The notes under the pieces are model-generated. The model was given only the letters and a program-made list of their open reading frames with translations, had not been told where the DNA came from and did not search any database. The position numbers and the translations under genes are program-made. A stretch of 10,938 nucleotides of DNA from Acephala macrosclerotiorum. Taxonomy: Eukaryota; Ascomycota; Leotiomycetes; Helotiales; Mollisiaceae. The stretch's first letter is position 1; every line of letters begins with the position of its first letter. Below are positions 10,132-10,938 of this stretch, in pieces. The DNA is taken from positions 1 through 10,938 of the forward strand of contig MU119976.1 of NCBI GenBank assembly GCA_014904845.1, written 5' to 3'.

Positions 10132-10156
10132 AAATACGTGTCGTAAACACGTATTT
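10132..10156. repeat. Inverted repeat (hairpin) inside the 3' LTR
   Basis: The arms aaatacgtgt (10132-10141) and acacgtattt (10147-10156) pair perfectly around the spacer cgtaa. Homologous to 2421-2445. It could be a protein-binding palindrome or an RNA stem in the R/U5 part of the LTR. Confidence 0.75.
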
Positions 10157-10181
10157 CGAGTTTAAGTTTACTCTTTCAATA

Positions 10182-10186
10182 ATACA
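10182..10186 (+). repeat. Target-site duplication, right copy (ataca)
   Basis: It directly follows the 3' LTR and matches atacg at 2322-2326 except for one G/A transition. See the left copy for the argument. Confidence 0.7.
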
Positions 10187-10517
10187 TTTATATTAATTTT
10201 ATTTTATTATATATAAACGTAATAAAAAATCGATTATATTAAAATAAATTAATTTTATTAAATATTTTTTTAATTTAATAAAATAATTATACGATTTTCG
10301 TTTATTTTTTTTATATAATATATATATTATAAATATATAATTTATTTTTAAATTTTATTATGAAATCGATTAAAAATTTATCGAATTTTTAAATATTAAA
10401 ATAATTTATACGATTATATTAAATAAGTTTATTTTAAGCGATTATATAAACTTCGAATAATTTAAACGTATAAAAATTTCGTTTAATTAAAGTTTTAATT
10501 ATTAAAATAGTAATTAT
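10187..10517. mobile_element. Internal part of element A copy 1, right of the insertion
   Basis: It continues element A after the retrotransposon. Bases 10187-10215 align with 5992-6020, 10231-10320 with 6070-6160 at constant offset 4161, and about 10388-10456 with 6241-6305. Copy 2 has additional bases in between (about 34 near 6030, more near 6310-6500). No coding frame is seen. It is slightly less AT-extreme than the left part, with CpG's and a few other G's (for example ggcg at 10523). Confidence 0.6.
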
Positions 10518-10938
10518 TATAAGGCGATATAAAGAGAATTATTTAATTCGATCGAAAAATTAAAAATTATTTCGTATAATAATATTAATTTTATATTTAT
10601 TAATTATTTACGAAATTGAATTTTCGTAAAATTATAAACGAAATTTTTTATTTTTAAAAAATTGAGAAATTAAAATAAGATTATATAATTTTATAAATAA
10701 ATATTATTTAATATTAGTAAAAATAAGTATTATTAATTTATTATTTGAATTTAAAATCGAGATAAAAACGGTTTTAATTTTTTCGAATTTAATTTGTTTT
10801 TTTATATTTTTGTATAATTCGAAATTATTAAATCGAAAATTAATTTACAATAACGTAATTAATATAATTAGTATTAATAATTTAATCGTTTTTAAAAGAC
10901 TCGATAAAAACGAAAAAAATTATATTAAGTAAAAAAAA
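10518..10938. repeat. Right terminal direct repeat (LTR-like) of element A copy 1, cut by the window end
   Basis: It aligns with the left terminal repeat from base 1 onward, with C/G here where the left copy has T/A, for instance aaggcgata against aaaataata. It retains about 51 bp (near 10613-10663) and 26 bp (near 10709-10734) that the left copy lacks. It is the least mutated version of this repeat, and it runs off the window, so its end is unknown. Confidence 0.7.

Larger units (their letters stand above)
2327..10181 (+). mobile_element. Ty1/copia-like LTR retrotransposon, degenerate, with a nested element inside
   Basis: The element is bounded by two gap-free 144-bp LTRs in the same orientation and by a 5-bp target-site duplication. 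The less mutated 3' LTR begins tgttgaaa and ends tttcaata; the 5' LTR begins tattgaaa and ends ttttaata. Both are readable as mutated forms of the TGTTGAAA...TTTCAACA inverted ends typical of Ty1/copia. The span is 7855 bp, but about 4.2 kb of it is a second copy of element A, leaving about 3.6 kb of its own sequence. That is short for an autonomous copia element (usually about 5 kb), so it was probably deleted or non-autonomous. No primer-binding site, gag, integrase or reverse transcriptase motif can be read. Orientation is + from the TATA-like box and the short frame before the 3' LTR. It is transpositionally dead. Confidence 0.8.
10038..10181 (+). repeat. 3' LTR of the copia-like element (144 bp, best preserved)
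   Basis: It begins tgttgaaaaa, ends ctctttcaata, and aligns end to end with 2327-2470. This is the least mutated repeat in the window and the best source of the ancestral LTR. It keeps aaaagctttt at 10090-10099, a TATA-like tatataaaag at 10117-10126, and a hairpin at 10132-10156. The final base pair pattern (aata where aaca is expected) suggests one C-to-T change at the very end. Confidence 0.85.
1..10938. other. RIP-degraded AT-rich repeat region without genes
   Basis: The whole window is over 90% A+T by eye, with stop codons dense in all six frames. Remaining C and G are mostly in CpG: for example, by hand count 12 of 14 C's in 3181-3360 are CpG. CpA and TpG are rare while TpA is abundant. 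The two retrotransposon LTRs differ almost only by transitions. In filamentous ascomycetes this pattern is known to come from repeat-induced point mutation of duplicated DNA, usually accompanied by H3K9me3 heterochromatin. The taxonomic and chromatin assignments are inference. A generally AT-rich genome is the alternative, but it would not explain the directional transitions between repeat copies. Confidence 0.85.

Noticed and set aside
10038..10181. Solo LTR rather than the 3' end of a long element
   Set aside because: The bases immediately flanking this LTR (taatt and ataca) do not match each other, whereas ataca matches the bases before the 5' LTR at 2322-2326. The two LTRs therefore belong to one insertion.
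1..10938. Mitochondrial, apicoplast or Plasmodium-like AT-rich origin
   Set aside because: No organellar gene, tRNA or GC cluster is seen, and the transitions between repeat copies are directional with CpG retained, which fits RIP better. Not strictly excluded.
1..10938. Bisulfite-converted sequence
   Set aside because: Conversion would remove C from one strand only and leave G. Here C and G are both lost over most of the window, so a library artefact is unlikely.

Overview
This window is a gene-free, extremely A+T-rich stretch (over 90% A+T by eye) made of old, heavily mutated, nested repeats. Almost every remaining C or G sits in a CpG. CpA/TpG, CpT/ApG and CpC/GpG are nearly gone, on both strands. 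Repeat copies differ largely by C/T and G/A transitions where they can be aligned without gaps. That is the signature of repeat-induced point mutation (RIP), so the likely source is an AT-rich, heterochromatic compartment of a filamentous ascomycete (pericentromere, subtelomere or AT isochore). The species cannot be named from the sequence. No protein, tRNA or rRNA gene survives on either strand.

The layout is best read as three nested layers. (1) An outer repeat, here 'element A copy 1', occupies 1-2326 and resumes at 10187-10938. Its two ends are direct repeats of each other (1-~465 and ~10518-10938), as in an LTR-type element. (2) A Ty1/copia-like LTR retrotransposon, 2327-10181, is inserted in it. 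It has two 144-bp LTRs (2327-2470 and 10038-10181), TGTTG...CAACA-type ends and a 5-bp target-site duplication (atacg at 2322-2326, ataca at 10182-10186). (3) Inside that retrotransposon lies 'element A copy 2', about 3330-7548. It is a second, roughly full-length copy of the outer repeat, without the retrotransposon at the equivalent site (5987-5991). It therefore serves as an empty-site reference that supports the insertion.

The retrotransposon's own interior is left as two pieces, ~2471-3330 and ~7549-10037, both destroyed by stops. Only the last 17 codons before the 3' LTR look like the end of a polyprotein frame. The 3' LTR and the ~200 bp before it are clearly less mutated than the 5' LTR, and they keep many G but few C on the + strand.

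No new functional system is visible. The interest lies in the mutational record: CpG sparing, strand asymmetry, the nested order of insertions, and small deletions between short direct repeats. Because the sequence is nearly a two-letter alphabet, weak similarity arises easily by chance. I relied on exact matches of about 40 bases, colinear offsets and TSD/LTR geometry, and element A boundaries are approximate (tens of bases).
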